Below, piece after piece: positions 8,462-17,914 of a stretch of 64,000 nucleotides of DNA. Each line of letters opens with the position of its first letter. The first letter of the stretch is position 1. This stretch comes from Pararobbsia alpina_A (GTDB lineage: Bacteria; Pseudomonadota; Gammaproteobacteria; Burkholderiales; Burkholderiaceae). The position numbers were made by a program, and so were the translations under genes. The notes under the pieces are model-generated. The model saw only the letters and a program-made list of their open reading frames with translations, searched no databases and had not been told where the DNA came from. The stretch spans positions 2,108,001 to 2,172,000 of the forward strand of contig NZ_OZ221288.1 in the NCBI RefSeq assembly GCF_965118125.1. The letters are read 5' to 3'.

Positions 8462-8767
8462 CTAGAACAGTCCCGGTTGTTGCTCGGTCACCATGCGAAC
8501 ACCGTTGAGTTCATTCATGCGCAGACGAGCTTTGGCGAGATCGTGAAGCAGCTGACGCTGAAGCCACGTTTCCGCGCCGCCACCGAACGCCATATCGAGC
8601 CGCAGCGCCATCTCCGGAGAGATGGAAGCCTTGCCGCTCAACAAGTTAGTCAAAGCCTGACGGCTCACCCCGAGCGCCGACGCTGCCTCGGTAACAGACA
8701 GGTTGAAGCGTTCCAGGCAGTTCTGCCGAACGACCACGCCAGGATGAATGAATTCAGGATTCGCCAT
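8462..8767 (-). CDS. higA: HigA-type XRE antitoxin, no toxin gene adjacent
   Basis: The protein has 101 residues. The ATG at 8767 opens with the family-typical NPEFIHPGVVV; a longer frame upstream is not conserved in character. The HTH core is SVTEAASALGVSRQALTNLLSG, followed by SPEMALRLDMAFGG, the signature of HigA antitoxins that bind the operator and the HigB mRNA interferase. HigB is normally encoded just upstream, but the 300 bp upstream holds no RelE/HigB-like frame. It may be an orphan regulator or the rest of a lost toxin-antitoxin pair. Confidence 0.85.
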   Translation of the reverse strand: MANPEFIHPGVVVRQNCLERFNLSVTEAASALGVSRQALTNLLSGKASISPEMALRLDMAFGGGAETWLQRQLLHDLAKARLRMNELNGVRMVTEQQPGLF

Positions 8768-9068
8768 GACCGAGAAGATATCGGGCAATTGGCAGAACGT
8801 CAATTGACAAGCGACGCTTGTCATATTGGGTGTGGGGGTGTTGGGCGGAGGATGGAACGTCGGGAAATAGAGCCCGTCAAGCACTGCTCTCGCTAACAGG
8901 AAACGGAGCACACGGCCGTCATCCGAAGCGAAATCGTGTGATTTTCAACAAAGGCGACAATCCCACGACCTTGAACTCAATCGGCGTTAGTAAGGAATCA
9001 GCAAAAAAGTTATCTCGCACGCTGCTTTCCCTCCAAAACGACAAATCGCGCGACCGGCGACCAGTAAT
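8768..9068. other. Intergenic region upstream of higA
   Basis: No gene is supported in these 301 bases. I looked for a HigB-like toxin frame on the minus strand and did not find one. Confidence 0.55.
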
Positions 9069-9476
9069 TTAAGGTGACGTGGGAAAGTGCGGAATCGAGT
9101 CGCTAAGGCAAACCCAGGGTTGTGCGCTAGACGTCCAGATATCCAGCATCGGCCGAAACTCTGATGGATTGTCCAGCGTAGCGAACCGGACAGACATCAC
9201 TTCTGGAGCCGTCTCGCCACTCGTGAACAAAGGAGAGCCGCAATCCGGACAAAAGCTGCGAACTGCGAGCCTGCCACTGCTTGCGCGAACCGAGTGTGTC
9301 TTCGGCGTACCGGCGATCGTCATGTCCGACACACGCACGATGAAGCCGGACGCGAAGGGAGCACCGCTCGAGCGCTGGCAGTCGAGACAGTGGCAATTCA
9401 ATGTCGCAACAGGCGCGCTTGAACAGACGTAGCGAATCGATCTGCACGCGCAACCGCCCGTAAATGGGGATGTCAT
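9069..9476 (-). CDS. GFA-family zinc protein (glutathione-dependent formaldehyde-activating-like)
   Basis: The protein has 135 residues. The ATG at 9476 is preceded by AAGGAG with good spacing; the long upstream extension of the frame is discarded. The Cys pattern is complete: GCACRS, then CHCLDCQR, then FCPDCGSPLF, as in zinc-binding GFA domains. The founding enzyme was reported to speed S-hydroxymethylglutathione formation, but most family members have unknown substrates. No formaldehyde dehydrogenase gene is near, so the physiological role is open. Confidence 0.9.
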   Translation of the reverse strand: MTSPFTGGCACRSIRYVCSSAPVATLNCHCLDCQRSSGAPFASGFIVRVSDMTIAGTPKTHSVRASSGRLAVRSFCPDCGSPLFTSGETAPEVMSVRFATLDNPSEFRPMLDIWTSSAQPWVCLSDSIPHFPTSP

Positions 9477-9715
9477 TTCGCTCCTTCTCGTGTCTGTTTC
9501 GTATTGGCGAACATCGCCAATACCTCGCTGCGGACCCGTGGTTCTGTTCGATTGATTCGCTCGCGAGACTGAGCGATGCGGGCATCGTACGGCAAATCCT
9601 CGGAGCCAGTTTTGTGGGCGTTCTGAAGAGCGAATCTGGAATGACGTACCGGGGTGGCATCTTCCTGTGGAGTTTGGCTCGGCTCTGCCATCAGGAGACT
9701 TAACGGTAGTCCTCG

Positions 9716-10465
9716 CTATCGAATCTTCTTGTCCCGCCGCAACTTCGTGAATCCCGCAGGTTCCCAAGAGCGCATCGCGACCAGAAGCGCGGTCCCTTGT
9801 CTGTCCGAAAGCGGAGCGTCCGATGACGCTTCGTGCAGCGCCGCGAGCTTGGCTCTCAGTCTTTCGATATCGCCGCGAAGCTGCGCGCACGCGGCGTGGG
9901 TCAACATGCCATGGCCGAAACTCAGGCTATCGGTATCGGCCCCATCAAAGTCGTCCGCCAGAAAATCCGGAATGGTGTTCGCGCGGAGAAACTGACGGAT
10001 CGGCCCCTTGCTGAGCCAGTCAAAATCCCGAGCGATCAGAAGGCGAATGCGATTGCCGGGGTATAAATGCACGATTCCCATCTTCTCGAGTCCGAGCACG
10101 TACTTGATGCATTCCGCTTCAGAAAGCGAATATGTCGATACGATGTCGTCCACGGTCCATTGATTGATCACGCACACCGCAACCAGGAGCTGCTTTTCGT
10201 CGGCGACGAGTGTGGCCTCCTGAGCGTGTGTGAGTACTTGCAGGCGTGGCGCGACCGCTTCCGATTCGGAGACGAGTTCAACAACGGTCATTCCCAGAAG
10301 CTCTGCGAGCTGATCGACATGGGCGAGGCTCAGGCGTTTGCTGGCGAATAGGCGTTTGACGCTGGGTTCCGAAAGATCGAGTGCGTCGGCGACATGTCGA
10401 TAGGTCAGTTGTCGGCCGCGCAATAAGCGCTTGATAGTCGGAACGAGAAGATCGGCGAGAGCCAT
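9716..10465 (-). CDS. XRE-like HTH transcriptional regulator
   Basis: The protein has 249 residues from the ATG at 10465. The first 60 residues form an HTH (TYRHVADALDLSEPSVKRLFASKRLSL) ending in LLGMTVVEL, typical of XRE-like N-termini. The remainder (about 90-170) resembles a second winged-helix or sensory region with SLSEAECIKYVLGLEKMGIVHL, followed by a helical C-terminus. It belongs to a common proteobacterial group of HTH regulators without a known ligand. Nothing nearby is an obvious target. Confidence 0.8.
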   Translation of the reverse strand: MALADLLVPTIKRLLRGRQLTYRHVADALDLSEPSVKRLFASKRLSLAHVDQLAELLGMTVVELVSESEAVAPRLQVLTHAQEATLVADEKQLLVAVCVINQWTVDDIVSTYSLSEAECIKYVLGLEKMGIVHLYPGNRIRLLIARDFDWLSKGPIRQFLRANTIPDFLADDFDGADTDSLSFGHGMLTHAACAQLRGDIERLRAKLAALHEASSDAPLSDRQGTALLVAMRSWEPAGFTKLRRDKKIR

Positions 10466-10662
10466 AGGTCGCAAAAAATAATACCTTGAGGACAAGGCGA
10501 TGCTACCACGGCAGTTTCAAGGAGCGTTTTTCGGACCCTCAGAGCAAGATGGCTTCCGCCGCGCAACTCGTTGCCACGGAGCCAATGAAGGACAAGCCTT
10601 CAGTCGTGTAATCCGGTGATGAGACGTCGTCAATCAAGCCTGACAACAAGGAAAAACTCGAA

Positions 10663-11034
10663 ATGCTTTTAGGCAAGTTCGTCTCCGCTTTCTTCTCCAC
10701 TCGCGGTCGCGCCACTCGCAGCCAGTGGTTGAGCCGGATGTGTGTCATTGCGCTGGTATGCGCAGCTTTCGGAAGTCTCTCGGATTCGTGGTTCGGTGAG
10801 ACAGGCTCTTCGGCTTTCGCGATCGTCTTTCTCTGGAGTGCAATCGCTGTTGGCACTCAGCGCTTACACGACATCGGTCACAGCGGATGGACGCTTATCA
10901 AGGTCGTGATCCCGGTCCTTGGTCCGATCTGGGTGCTGATCTATTGGCTGCGCCGAGGGGTGAATCACGAGAATCGCTTTGGTCCGGATCCGGCAACGCG
11001 CTCGGACTATCTCCAAGTCGACATCGGGAAGTGA
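10663..11034 (+). CDS. DUF805 inner-membrane protein
   Basis: The protein has 123 residues. AAGGA lies 10 nt before the ATG. It shows the DUF805 pattern: an Arg-rich start (FFSTRGRATRSQWLSR), then three hydrophobic segments, with RLHDIGHSGW between segments two and three and NRFGPDP at the end. The family is membrane-embedded and of unknown function. It stops 7 bp before the FAD oxidase-methyltransferase gene, so the two are very likely one transcript. Confidence 0.9.
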   Translation: MLLGKFVSAFFSTRGRATRSQWLSRMCVIALVCAAFGSLSDSWFGETGSSAFAIVFLWSAIAVGTQRLHDIGHSGWTLIKVVIPVLGPIWVLIYWLRRGVNHENRFGPDPATRSDYLQVDIGK

Positions 11035-11041
11035 GACAGCC

Positions 11042-13294
11042 ATGACAACAGTCAACGATGTGACTCAACTGAATCGCATTCCCGTATTTTCTGTGGCAAC
11101 GCCGACCTCGACGCAGGACGTTGTCGACGCGCTGTTGCAGACCCGTCTCCCGGTGTCAGTCGGCGGTGGTCACTTCAGCATGGGCGGACACACTGCGAGC
11201 CCCGGCACATTGCATCTGGATATGCGCAAGATGAATCGCGTGCTCCGGTTCGAGCCCGATGCGAAGCTGATTCGCGTTCAAGCCGGCATTCGGTGGTGCG
11301 ATATTCAACGATTTATCGATCCGCATGGCTTGTCCGTCAAGATCATGCAGACCTATGCCAACTTCACGGTCGGTGGGGCGCTGTCAGTCAATGCGCACGG
11401 TCGATATGTCGGCTTGGGGCCGGTTGTATTGTCGGTCCGCTCGATTACGCTTGTGCTCGCAAGCGGAGAAGTCGTTGAATGCTCCCTGACCGAGAACGGC
11501 GCTTTGTTTAGCGCAGCGATCGGTGGATATGGCGGCGTCGGCATCATTACCGAGGTTGAACTTGAACTGGCGATCAATACGCGGGTCAAGCGCACCGACG
11601 AGAAAATGAGCGTTGCTGACTACGCGTCATGGTTCGATAAAAACATCCGTGGCCACCAGGACGTCATTTTCCATAACTTCGATCTGTATCCGCCGCACTA
11701 CACGCGCGGCAGAGCAACGAGCTGGACGATCACGGATGAGCCGGCTACGTCAGCACGTTTGCAGCCGCTCAATCGCGGCTTTCTCGCGGCAAAGTACTTT
11801 CTTTGGGCGATCACTGAAACGCCCTTCGGAAAGTTTCGTCGTGAGTATCTGTACGACCCGCTTCTGAATTTCGGCAAGAAGGTTCATTGGCGCAATTACG
11901 AGGCCGGCTACGATGTTGCTGAGCTGGAACCCGTCGGGCGTCGCGATCGGACCTACGTGCTTCAGGAGTATTTCGTTCCCGCGCATGCCGTCACGCAATT
12001 CGCTGCGGCGATGTCTGCGATTCTGTCGCGCCATCGCGTGAACGCGGTCAATATCTCCGTGCGTCATGCGATTGGAGACAATCGCACGGTCATGGCATGG
12101 GCGCGCGGCGAGACATTTGCGTTTGTGCTTTATCACAAGCAGCGCACGCGCTCGAACGCGAAGGAACGGGTCGCCGTATGGACACGGCAACTGATTGACG
12201 CGGTGCTCGACGCTGGCGGCACGTACTACCTACCGTATCAGTTGCATGCTACCCATGATCAATTTCACCGTGCTTATCCGCGTGCACGGGAGATGTTCGC
12301 GCTCAAGCGACAATTCGATCCGGACTATCGTCTGCGGGGCGCGCTTTGGGATCGATACTATGCGCCCGAGCTCAACGTTGCCGATTCGACGTCTGAAGCC
12401 GCGTCTGCAGAACCGGCTGCTGTGTCCGAGAAAATCGAGGACACAGCGACTCTGTTCGCCACGATCTATCGCGACGATCGACAGGCCGATCGTTTCTATA
12501 ACTTCCTGCAGAACATATTCAATGTGATGCCGGAAGACCGCCTGCATACGTTGATCAAGACGTCGATCGCCGAGCATGTCGGCGACGAACAGATTTATCG
12601 TGCGGTACAGGGCGGACTGAAATCGAATACACCTCCGCTTGCTATGTTGACGCATGCTCTGCCGTCACTGTCCGTTCAAAAGACGGAAATGGGTCGACAA
12701 GCCGCAGTGCTTCTTCGTGATGCCGAGTTGCGAGATTACGTCGAGATTGGAACAACGGGACGATACGTTCGCGCGATGCAAAAGCATTTGCGATTAAAGG
12801 GGCGAGTCACGCTGGTTCACGATGTTGAAGCGGGAATGAGTCCCGTCGATATCGTTGAACGAGGACAAATTGGATCGATCGGCGAATTCCAGCCTTTAAA
12901 TAATTACGCACCCATCGAACTTCCCGCTGCAAGTGCAGACCTGGTCAGCTGCTTTGTCGGCCTGCATCATATGGCGCCGGAAAAGCTCAACCCGTTTCTC
13001 GAATCGATCGCCAGGATTACGCGGCCGGGTGGCTATTTTGTGGTTCGAGATCACGACGTCACGACGCCAAGCATGGATGCGTTTGTCTCGCTTGCGCATA
13101 CCGTTTTCAATGCAGTGCTCGGCGAGCCATGGGAAACGAATCGCGCCGAGCTTCGGCATTTCGCGAGTGTCGACGACTGGATCAAGCGCGTCGAGGCCGC
13201 AGGGTTTCGTCACACGGGCGAGAAACTGACTCAAAACGGCGACCCTTCGGACAACGTTCTGATGGCGTTTGTTCGCGAGGGAGTCCCGGCATGA
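11042..13294 (+). CDS. FAD-linked oxidase fused to a SAM-dependent methyltransferase
   Basis: The protein has 750 residues; the start at 11042 opens with TTVNDVTQLN just after the DUF805 gene. Residues about 10-460 form a VAO/ALO-type flavoprotein: an FAD-binding domain with VSVGGGHFSMGGH, FTVGGALSVNAHGR and GGYGGVGIITEVELE, and a C-terminal lactone-oxidase-like end (FDPDYRLRGALWDRYY). It resembles DprE1 and sugar-lactone oxidases. After an Ala/Glu-rich linker (about 445-470), residues about 480-745 are a class I methyltransferase: motif I-like EIGTTGRYV near 567, then SADLVSCFVGLHHM and ITRPGGYFVVRDHD. The stop overlaps the next start (ATGA). Substrate is unknown; a sugar, polyol or lipid-linked acceptor is possible. 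Confidence 0.85.
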   Translation: MTTVNDVTQLNRIPVFSVATPTSTQDVVDALLQTRLPVSVGGGHFSMGGHTASPGTLHLDMRKMNRVLRFEPDAKLIRVQAGIRWCDIQRFIDPHGLSVKIMQTYANFTVGGALSVNAHGRYVGLGPVVLSVRSITLVLASGEVVECSLTENGALFSAAIGGYGGVGIITEVELELAINTRVKRTDEKMSVADYASWFDKNIRGHQDVIFHNFDLYPPHYTRGRATSWTITDEPATSARLQPLNRGFLAAKYFLWAITETPFGKFRREYLYDPLLNFGKKVHWRNYEAGYDVAELEPVGRRDRTYVLQEYFVPAHAVTQFAAAMSAILSRHRVNAVNISVRHAIGDNRTVMAWARGETFAFVLYHKQRTRSNAKERVAVWTRQLIDAVLDAGGTYYLPYQLHATHDQFHRAYPRAREMFALKRQFDPDYRLRGALWDRYYAPELNVADSTSEAASAEPAAVSEKIEDTATLFATIYRDDRQADRFYNFLQNIFNVMPEDRLHTLIKTSIAEHVGDEQIYRAVQGGLKSNTPPLAMLTHALPSLSVQKTEMGRQAAVLLRDAELRDYVEIGTTGRYVRAMQKHLRLKGRVTLVHDVEAGMSPVDIVERGQIGSIGEFQPLNNYAPIELPAASADLVSCFVGLHHMAPEKLNPFLESIARITRPGGYFVVRDHDVTTPSMDAFVSLAHTVFNAVLGEPWETNRAELRHFASVDDWIKRVEAAGFRHTGEKLTQNGDPSDNVLMAFVREGVPA

Positions 13295-14376
13295 AGCAAT
13301 GGCTACGCGCAGCATTGTTGATGGCCGGTGTCATGATCGCGACCGTATCGTCTGCAGAGCTTTCAGAGCCGGCCGCAACGCAAAGTGCGAGCGCCACCGG
13401 GGCGGCGTATTCAAGCCCGGTACCCGTCGCGGATCGGCGCGGACCCGAGCAGACATTGCTCACGTTCCCGGAGTGGTATCTCGTACATAGTCCGGCGGAA
13501 TATGCGCGCATGGTCAAAACCATGCCGTCTCACGACTTTCCGTTTCTCCAGCAGATCGGGCAACTTTGGTCTGGCTATGCGGTGGTGACGCGTGAGCAGC
13601 TGCGTGGCGGCTATTCGTTGAATCCGGCGTATCACGTGATGATTTGGGTCATCGCTTCGAGCACGACTGTTGAATACGCGCTGCGTTCGATTTACGAAAA
13701 CACAGTGGGCCGCGCGAGCTGGCTGCTTGGTGGAGAACGCCTGACTGACGAAGATCGGTACGGCGCTCAGGCAGCGCAAGAGTACGTCGACTTCATTCGC
13801 CAGGAGCCTTGGTATTTATTCGATTTTGGCTCGAGGCTTCACCACCTTTGGACCGATGTACCGATGCATGGCCCGGGCTTGATACGGAAATGGGAGCGCA
13901 GGTACGCATTGACGACGGAATATGCCATCAAGGCGGCGTATGGAAAACTCATCGAAAAGGCAACTCGGGCGACTTACACACCGGCTTTGATGACGACCGA
14001 CGTCGTCGTCGATCACTTACCTGAGAACTGGTCACCGCCTGATCGTGTCAGAGTCCTGTCGCGACTCCCGGATAATCGTGCACTGCTCGAATTGCCGCGC
14101 TATTTCGATTTCAGAATCGCGGCGACCTCGCTTTCACAACAAGGGATACGTCTCACGGATATCGCGGGGAATACCTCTGACATCTTGGTCACCGTGTGGA
14201 AGAAGGATGAAACGTCACTGCCGATTGGAGACGGTCGAGTGTTGTTCGAACAACGGCTGACAGTACCGGCGAATACACAACGCGTGGCTCTGCTGATACC
14301 GGTACGAGAACTCTCCGATTTTCTTGTCACTGCCGGAGCGCATGGTGTGGCAGTCGAGCATGTCTATGACTATTGA
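13291..14376 (+). CDS. Exported protein of unknown function coupled to the oxidase-methyltransferase
   Basis: The protein has 361 residues. The ATG overlaps the previous stop by 4 bp, which implies translational coupling. A signal peptide covers about residues 1-23 (KQWLRAALLMAGVMIATVSS). The mature N-terminus contains TLLTFPEWYLVHSPAEYARM, a motif I associate with an uncharacterised group of envelope proteins. A hydrophobic stretch near 108-125 (YHVMIWVIASSTTVEYAL) may be a membrane or buried helix. The rest is mixed alpha/beta with a beta-rich C-terminus. It probably acts in the periplasm with the product of the fused enzyme. Confidence 0.75.
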   Translation: MKQWLRAALLMAGVMIATVSSAELSEPAATQSASATGAAYSSPVPVADRRGPEQTLLTFPEWYLVHSPAEYARMVKTMPSHDFPFLQQIGQLWSGYAVVTREQLRGGYSLNPAYHVMIWVIASSTTVEYALRSIYENTVGRASWLLGGERLTDEDRYGAQAAQEYVDFIRQEPWYLFDFGSRLHHLWTDVPMHGPGLIRKWERRYALTTEYAIKAAYGKLIEKATRATYTPALMTTDVVVDHLPENWSPPDRVRVLSRLPDNRALLELPRYFDFRIAATSLSQQGIRLTDIAGNTSDILVTVWKKDETSLPIGDGRVLFEQRLTVPANTQRVALLIPVRELSDFLVTAGAHGVAVEHVYDY

Positions 14377-14468
14377 AGCGGGTGCGATGATGCGACCGAC
14401 CACGGAGCATGACGAACTCGCGGCAAGTCGATAACGGAACGCCACGTCTATTCGTTGCTAGATCGAAC

Positions 14469-15383
14469 ATGCCGCAAGCAAAGACGATAACGACCACGAC
14501 CGGTTTGCAACTTGCCGCGCTGGATTTTGGCGGCGAGGGCGACCTGGTTCTACTGCTCCACGGAGCGGGACGTTCGGCGGCCGACTGGCTGAGCATGGCT
14601 CCGCATCTGACTCCGCACGGTCGTGTGGTGGCGATGGACCTCCGCGGTCACGGCCAATCGAGTTGCGGTCCATGGACCCTCGATCATGCTCTTGCGGACA
14701 TTGACGAGGTGATTGGGCGCTATGAAGCCAGGCGACCAATCCTTATCGGTCATTCGTTGGGTGGGGTGCTGGCGACCGTTTTTGCACTGAAGCTGAATGC
14801 CGTGCGAGCGTTAATCAATCTCGACGGATTCGCACTGCATGCCGACGAATACGTGGGGATCTCTGCCGCCGAAGCGATTGAATTTCGAGAGCGCGCCGAT
14901 CTCAAGTGGGATTGGTCTTCACCCGTGTTGACACGAAAGAAGGTGCATGCAGCGGTCCTCGAAACCGCGCGACACTATGGCCTGGAAGCGGATGTGGCGA
15001 CAGCCGTCGTTTTCCGAAGACTGGCAGCCTTGAATCAGGACACGTATGGCTATCGCAATGACACTATCACGCGCGATGGCGTCAGAGATCTTTACCGTTC
15101 GTTTTTGCTTGACCGCAGTTTCTTCGAGTTAGTGAAAGGCAGCACATGCCCGAGTCTGTTCTTCCGCTCGAAAACAGGCACTCCACCAGCCAAGATGCCC
15201 GACTGGCAACGCGCATTGGACAACGCGTACATCCGCGGTCTTGACTCGCGTATCGCTGTGCTGGAGGAGAGCGAGCGGGCCACCGTCTTGCCGAGGGAGA
15301 CCAGCCACATGATGCTCCTCGAAGAACCGGCAGCGCTGGCATTAGAGATCAACGCATTTCTCTCAGCCTTGCGGGCGTATTGA
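14469..15383 (+). CDS. Alpha/beta hydrolase
   Basis: From the ATG at 14469 the protein has 304 residues; 14409 is an alternative start with a GGAG placed too close. The fold is clear: LLLHGAGRSAADW (oxyanion region), GHSLGG with the nucleophile Ser, and a late ETSHMMLLEEP segment with the catalytic His. It is about 90 bp downstream of the exported protein on the same strand and could belong to the same unit. Substrate is unknown; esterase or peptidase-like activity is possible. Confidence 0.87.
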   Translation: MPQAKTITTTTGLQLAALDFGGEGDLVLLLHGAGRSAADWLSMAPHLTPHGRVVAMDLRGHGQSSCGPWTLDHALADIDEVIGRYEARRPILIGHSLGGVLATVFALKLNAVRALINLDGFALHADEYVGISAAEAIEFRERADLKWDWSSPVLTRKKVHAAVLETARHYGLEADVATAVVFRRLAALNQDTYGYRNDTITRDGVRDLYRSFLLDRSFFELVKGSTCPSLFFRSKTGTPPAKMPDWQRALDNAYIRGLDSRIAVLEESERATVLPRETSHMMLLEEPAALALEINAFLSALRAY

Positions 15384-15536
15384 TGCTTGCCTCTGGAAAC
15401 AGTCGGAACCAAGCAGTGCGAGTCGCAACGCGTCACGGGTCGTTTTTAGACCCTGGGTGTAAGCAATATTCTGTAGGTTCAATATCTGCGTCCGTTGCTG
15501 CTACGCTTTCAAACTCGGTCATCACCTTCTTTCTGT

Positions 15537-17396
15537 ATGGAATCCGGTCGTCGCTTCTTCGATGAACTCAATGCGCAGTTCTTGCAGTACCTCCGCGAAG
15601 AGGGAGAGTTGTATTGGTCCATCTACACCGGGCAGAGCCACGATCACGAAAAGCTGACCTCGGCCACATTGGCCAGGAAGTTGTTTGTGGGCGACGCACA
15701 CCGCCTCGCACTCGTTAAAGCCCACGTGTCTCGACTGAAGCATATGCCCTCGTCGACCGAACGCGATGTGCTTCTCAATGGCTTGGAGGGGTGGGCGGCT
15801 GTGCTTGAGGCCAATGCGACGGGTACGGACGCCGCCGGGAGCATGCTGTCAGAGTTGTTGAACCTTGACGCCGAACTGTTCCGGCGTCGACAAGAGCTCG
15901 AACTGGCCCACATCGACGCGAGCGGCCGTCTCTCGAAGGCGACACCGGCGGCTCTCCGAACCAATATGGCCTCGAACGCTGATGAGTCCGCGCGGAGAAG
16001 TTCGAGTGAGGCGCTGTACCGAATCGAGCGGTGGATCGTTGACAACGGCTTTGCAGACATTGTCGCGAGACGTAATGCTTGGGCTCGCGAGTTGGGTTAC
16101 ACAAACTTTTTTGAATATCGACTCAAAATAAGCACAGGCATGACCCCGGAGCAGTTGTTGGCCGTATTCGATCGCTTTGAACAAAGTACGCGGGCATCAC
16201 ACCGCGAAGCGCTAGACCGGCTCGCACGGAGATTCGGGAATGACGCGGTTTTGCCACACAACCTTGCGTACTACATGCGGGGTGATGCGGAACGAGAGCG
16301 CGACCGCTATTTCCCTTTTCGCAAGGCGATCGGGCGCTGGATAGCGTCGTACCAGAGAATGGGGGTGTCGTTTCGCGGCGCGCGACTTCAGATCGACTTA
16401 TTGGACCGCGACGGGAAGTTTCCGACGGGTTTTTGTATTGCTCCGACACCAGGGTATCGCGACGACCTGAATGGGCGAATACCCGCGGATGTCCGTTTCA
16501 CGTCGACGGCACGCCCTCGTCAACCAGGCGCGGGCCTGCGAGGGTTGAATGTCTTGTTTCACGAAGCAGGGCATGCCGCGCACTTCTCGAACGTCACGAT
16601 GAATTCTCCGTGTTTCTCGCAGGAGTTTCCGCCGAGTTCACCCGCATTGCTTGAAACCCAGGCCAAGTTCTTCGAGGCCCTTCCCTCGGATCCGGCGTGG
16701 ATGAGACGCTACGCGAGAGATCTTGAGGGAAATCTGATACCCGATGAAATGATCAAAGCGCACGTCGAGGCACGCCAGAACAGCCTGGTGCACGCGGAGC
16801 GGGTTGATCTGATCCCGACCTACGTCGAGTGGGCGATCTATTCGATGGACGATGACGAACGGACACCCGATTCGATATTGGCTGTCGCGCAATCAGTCAC
16901 CGAACGCGTTCTGGGAATTTCCGGGCACACAGGCTATGTGTTTGCAACGCCGCATCCGGTGTTTCACGACATGGCCGTCTATTACCACGGCTATTTGCTG
17001 GCCAAAATGGCGGTGGCTCAAATGCGAGCGTATTTTCTCCGCACGCAGGGTTACATCGTCGATAACCCGGAGGTCGGTCGTCTGCTTGCCACGCATTGCT
17101 GGGCGCCGGGGAACAGCGCGAGTCTCGACCAGACTCTGCTTTCACTCGCCGGCGAGCCGCTTCGTTCCGAGTACCTGTCGGACGAATGCAATCGTTCGCC
17201 TGAAGAGGCGTGGAGATTGGCGCAAAACGCTATGCAACGAGGCGGACCGACTGACCTGACTATTGAGCCGGATGGTCTTCAGGCCTCCATCTCGCTTGTC
17301 CATGGTCGTGAGCACATAGCAAGCAATGACACGTCGATAGCCGCGATGTGTGCCGAATTCGAGTCGTGGCTCGACAATCAATCTAGCCTTATATGA
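15537..17396 (+). CDS. M3-family-like zinc metallopeptidase
   Basis: The protein has 619 residues. The ATG at 15537 begins the conserved helical N-terminus. The gluzincin motif HEAGH is at residues 342-346, and a downstream LLETQAKFFE segment supplies the third zinc ligand (Glu). The largely helical body and length fit oligoendopeptidases of family M3, which cleave short peptides inside the cell; no signal peptide is present. The stop overlaps the GNAT gene start (ATGA), so both are made together. This points to joint action on a small peptide or peptide-like compound. Confidence 0.87.
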   Translation: MESGRRFFDELNAQFLQYLREEGELYWSIYTGQSHDHEKLTSATLARKLFVGDAHRLALVKAHVSRLKHMPSSTERDVLLNGLEGWAAVLEANATGTDAAGSMLSELLNLDAELFRRRQELELAHIDASGRLSKATPAALRTNMASNADESARRSSSEALYRIERWIVDNGFADIVARRNAWARELGYTNFFEYRLKISTGMTPEQLLAVFDRFEQSTRASHREALDRLARRFGNDAVLPHNLAYYMRGDAERERDRYFPFRKAIGRWIASYQRMGVSFRGARLQIDLLDRDGKFPTGFCIAPTPGYRDDLNGRIPADVRFTSTARPRQPGAGLRGLNVLFHEAGHAAHFSNVTMNSPCFSQEFPPSSPALLETQAKFFEALPSDPAWMRRYARDLEGNLIPDEMIKAHVEARQNSLVHAERVDLIPTYVEWAIYSMDDDERTPDSILAVAQSVTERVLGISGHTGYVFATPHPVFHDMAVYYHGYLLAKMAVAQMRAYFLRTQGYIVDNPEVGRLLATHCWAPGNSASLDQTLLSLAGEPLRSEYLSDECNRSPEEAWRLAQNAMQRGGPTDLTIEPDGLQASISLVHGREHIASNDTSIAAMCAEFESWLDNQSSLI

Positions 17397-17914
17397 GCGC
17401 AACCAACGACCGCCTTGTAGTACGTCCCCTTGCCGAGAGTGATGCAGAGGCCTTCCAGGCACTTCGTCTCAAAGCGACCGTCGATGCCCCGTTTGCGATA
17501 TGGCCGACATATGAAGAAGAGGCCGCGCGGACGCGGCAAGAAGTAGAGGCGAGCATGCGCTTCACGTCGCATCAGTTTGTCTACGGCGCGTTCGACGACC
17601 AAGAGCTCGTTGCGATTGCTGGATTGCGTCGAGTGCCGCTCAAAAAAGTTGAACACAAAGCCACGCTTTGGGGCGTATTCGTGGAGCCATCGTATCGGCG
17701 CAGTGGAATCGCACGACGTTTGCTCAGCGCGTTGATCGTACAAGCGCGCGCGAGCGACATTCGGCAAGTGCATCTTGCGGTGGGCGCCAACAATCCGCGA
17801 GCCAGAGCGCTGTATGAATCGCTGGGCTTCAAGTCATACGGCATCGAGCCGAACGCGATGTTGGTCGACGGTCAGTTCATTGACGAGGAACTGATGATCG
17901 CCTCGCTCAGTTAA
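17393..17914 (+). CDS. GNAT-family N-acetyltransferase coupled to the peptidase
   Basis: The protein has 173 residues. The fold motifs are LWGVFVEPSYRRSGIARRLLSAL (acetyl-CoA binding loop RRSGIA near residue 104) and NNPRARALYESLGF. Family members acetylate amino groups of small molecules, peptides or proteins using acetyl-CoA. The 4-bp overlap with the metallopeptidase suggests a shared peptide-derived substrate, for instance in detoxification; that is inference. Confidence 0.9.
   Translation: MSATNDRLVVRPLAESDAEAFQALRLKATVDAPFAIWPTYEEEAARTRQEVEASMRFTSHQFVYGAFDDQELVAIAGLRRVPLKKVEHKATLWGVFVEPSYRRSGIARRLLSALIVQARASDIRQVHLAVGANNPRARALYESLGFKSYGIEPNAMLVDGQFIDEELMIASLS

Noticed and set aside
10979..11041. 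Upstream start for the FAD-oxidase/methyltransferase gene
   Set aside because: It would overlap the DUF805 gene by 56 bp and adds an Arg/Ser-rich stretch unlike the family; 11042 fits better.
13129..13290. Longer N-terminus for the exported protein
   Set aside because: The signal peptide starts at 13291 and the extension lies in the methyltransferase coding region.
15437..15453. GGGTC/GACCC hairpin as terminator after the hydrolase gene
   Set aside because: Only 5 bp of stem and no T-run afterwards.
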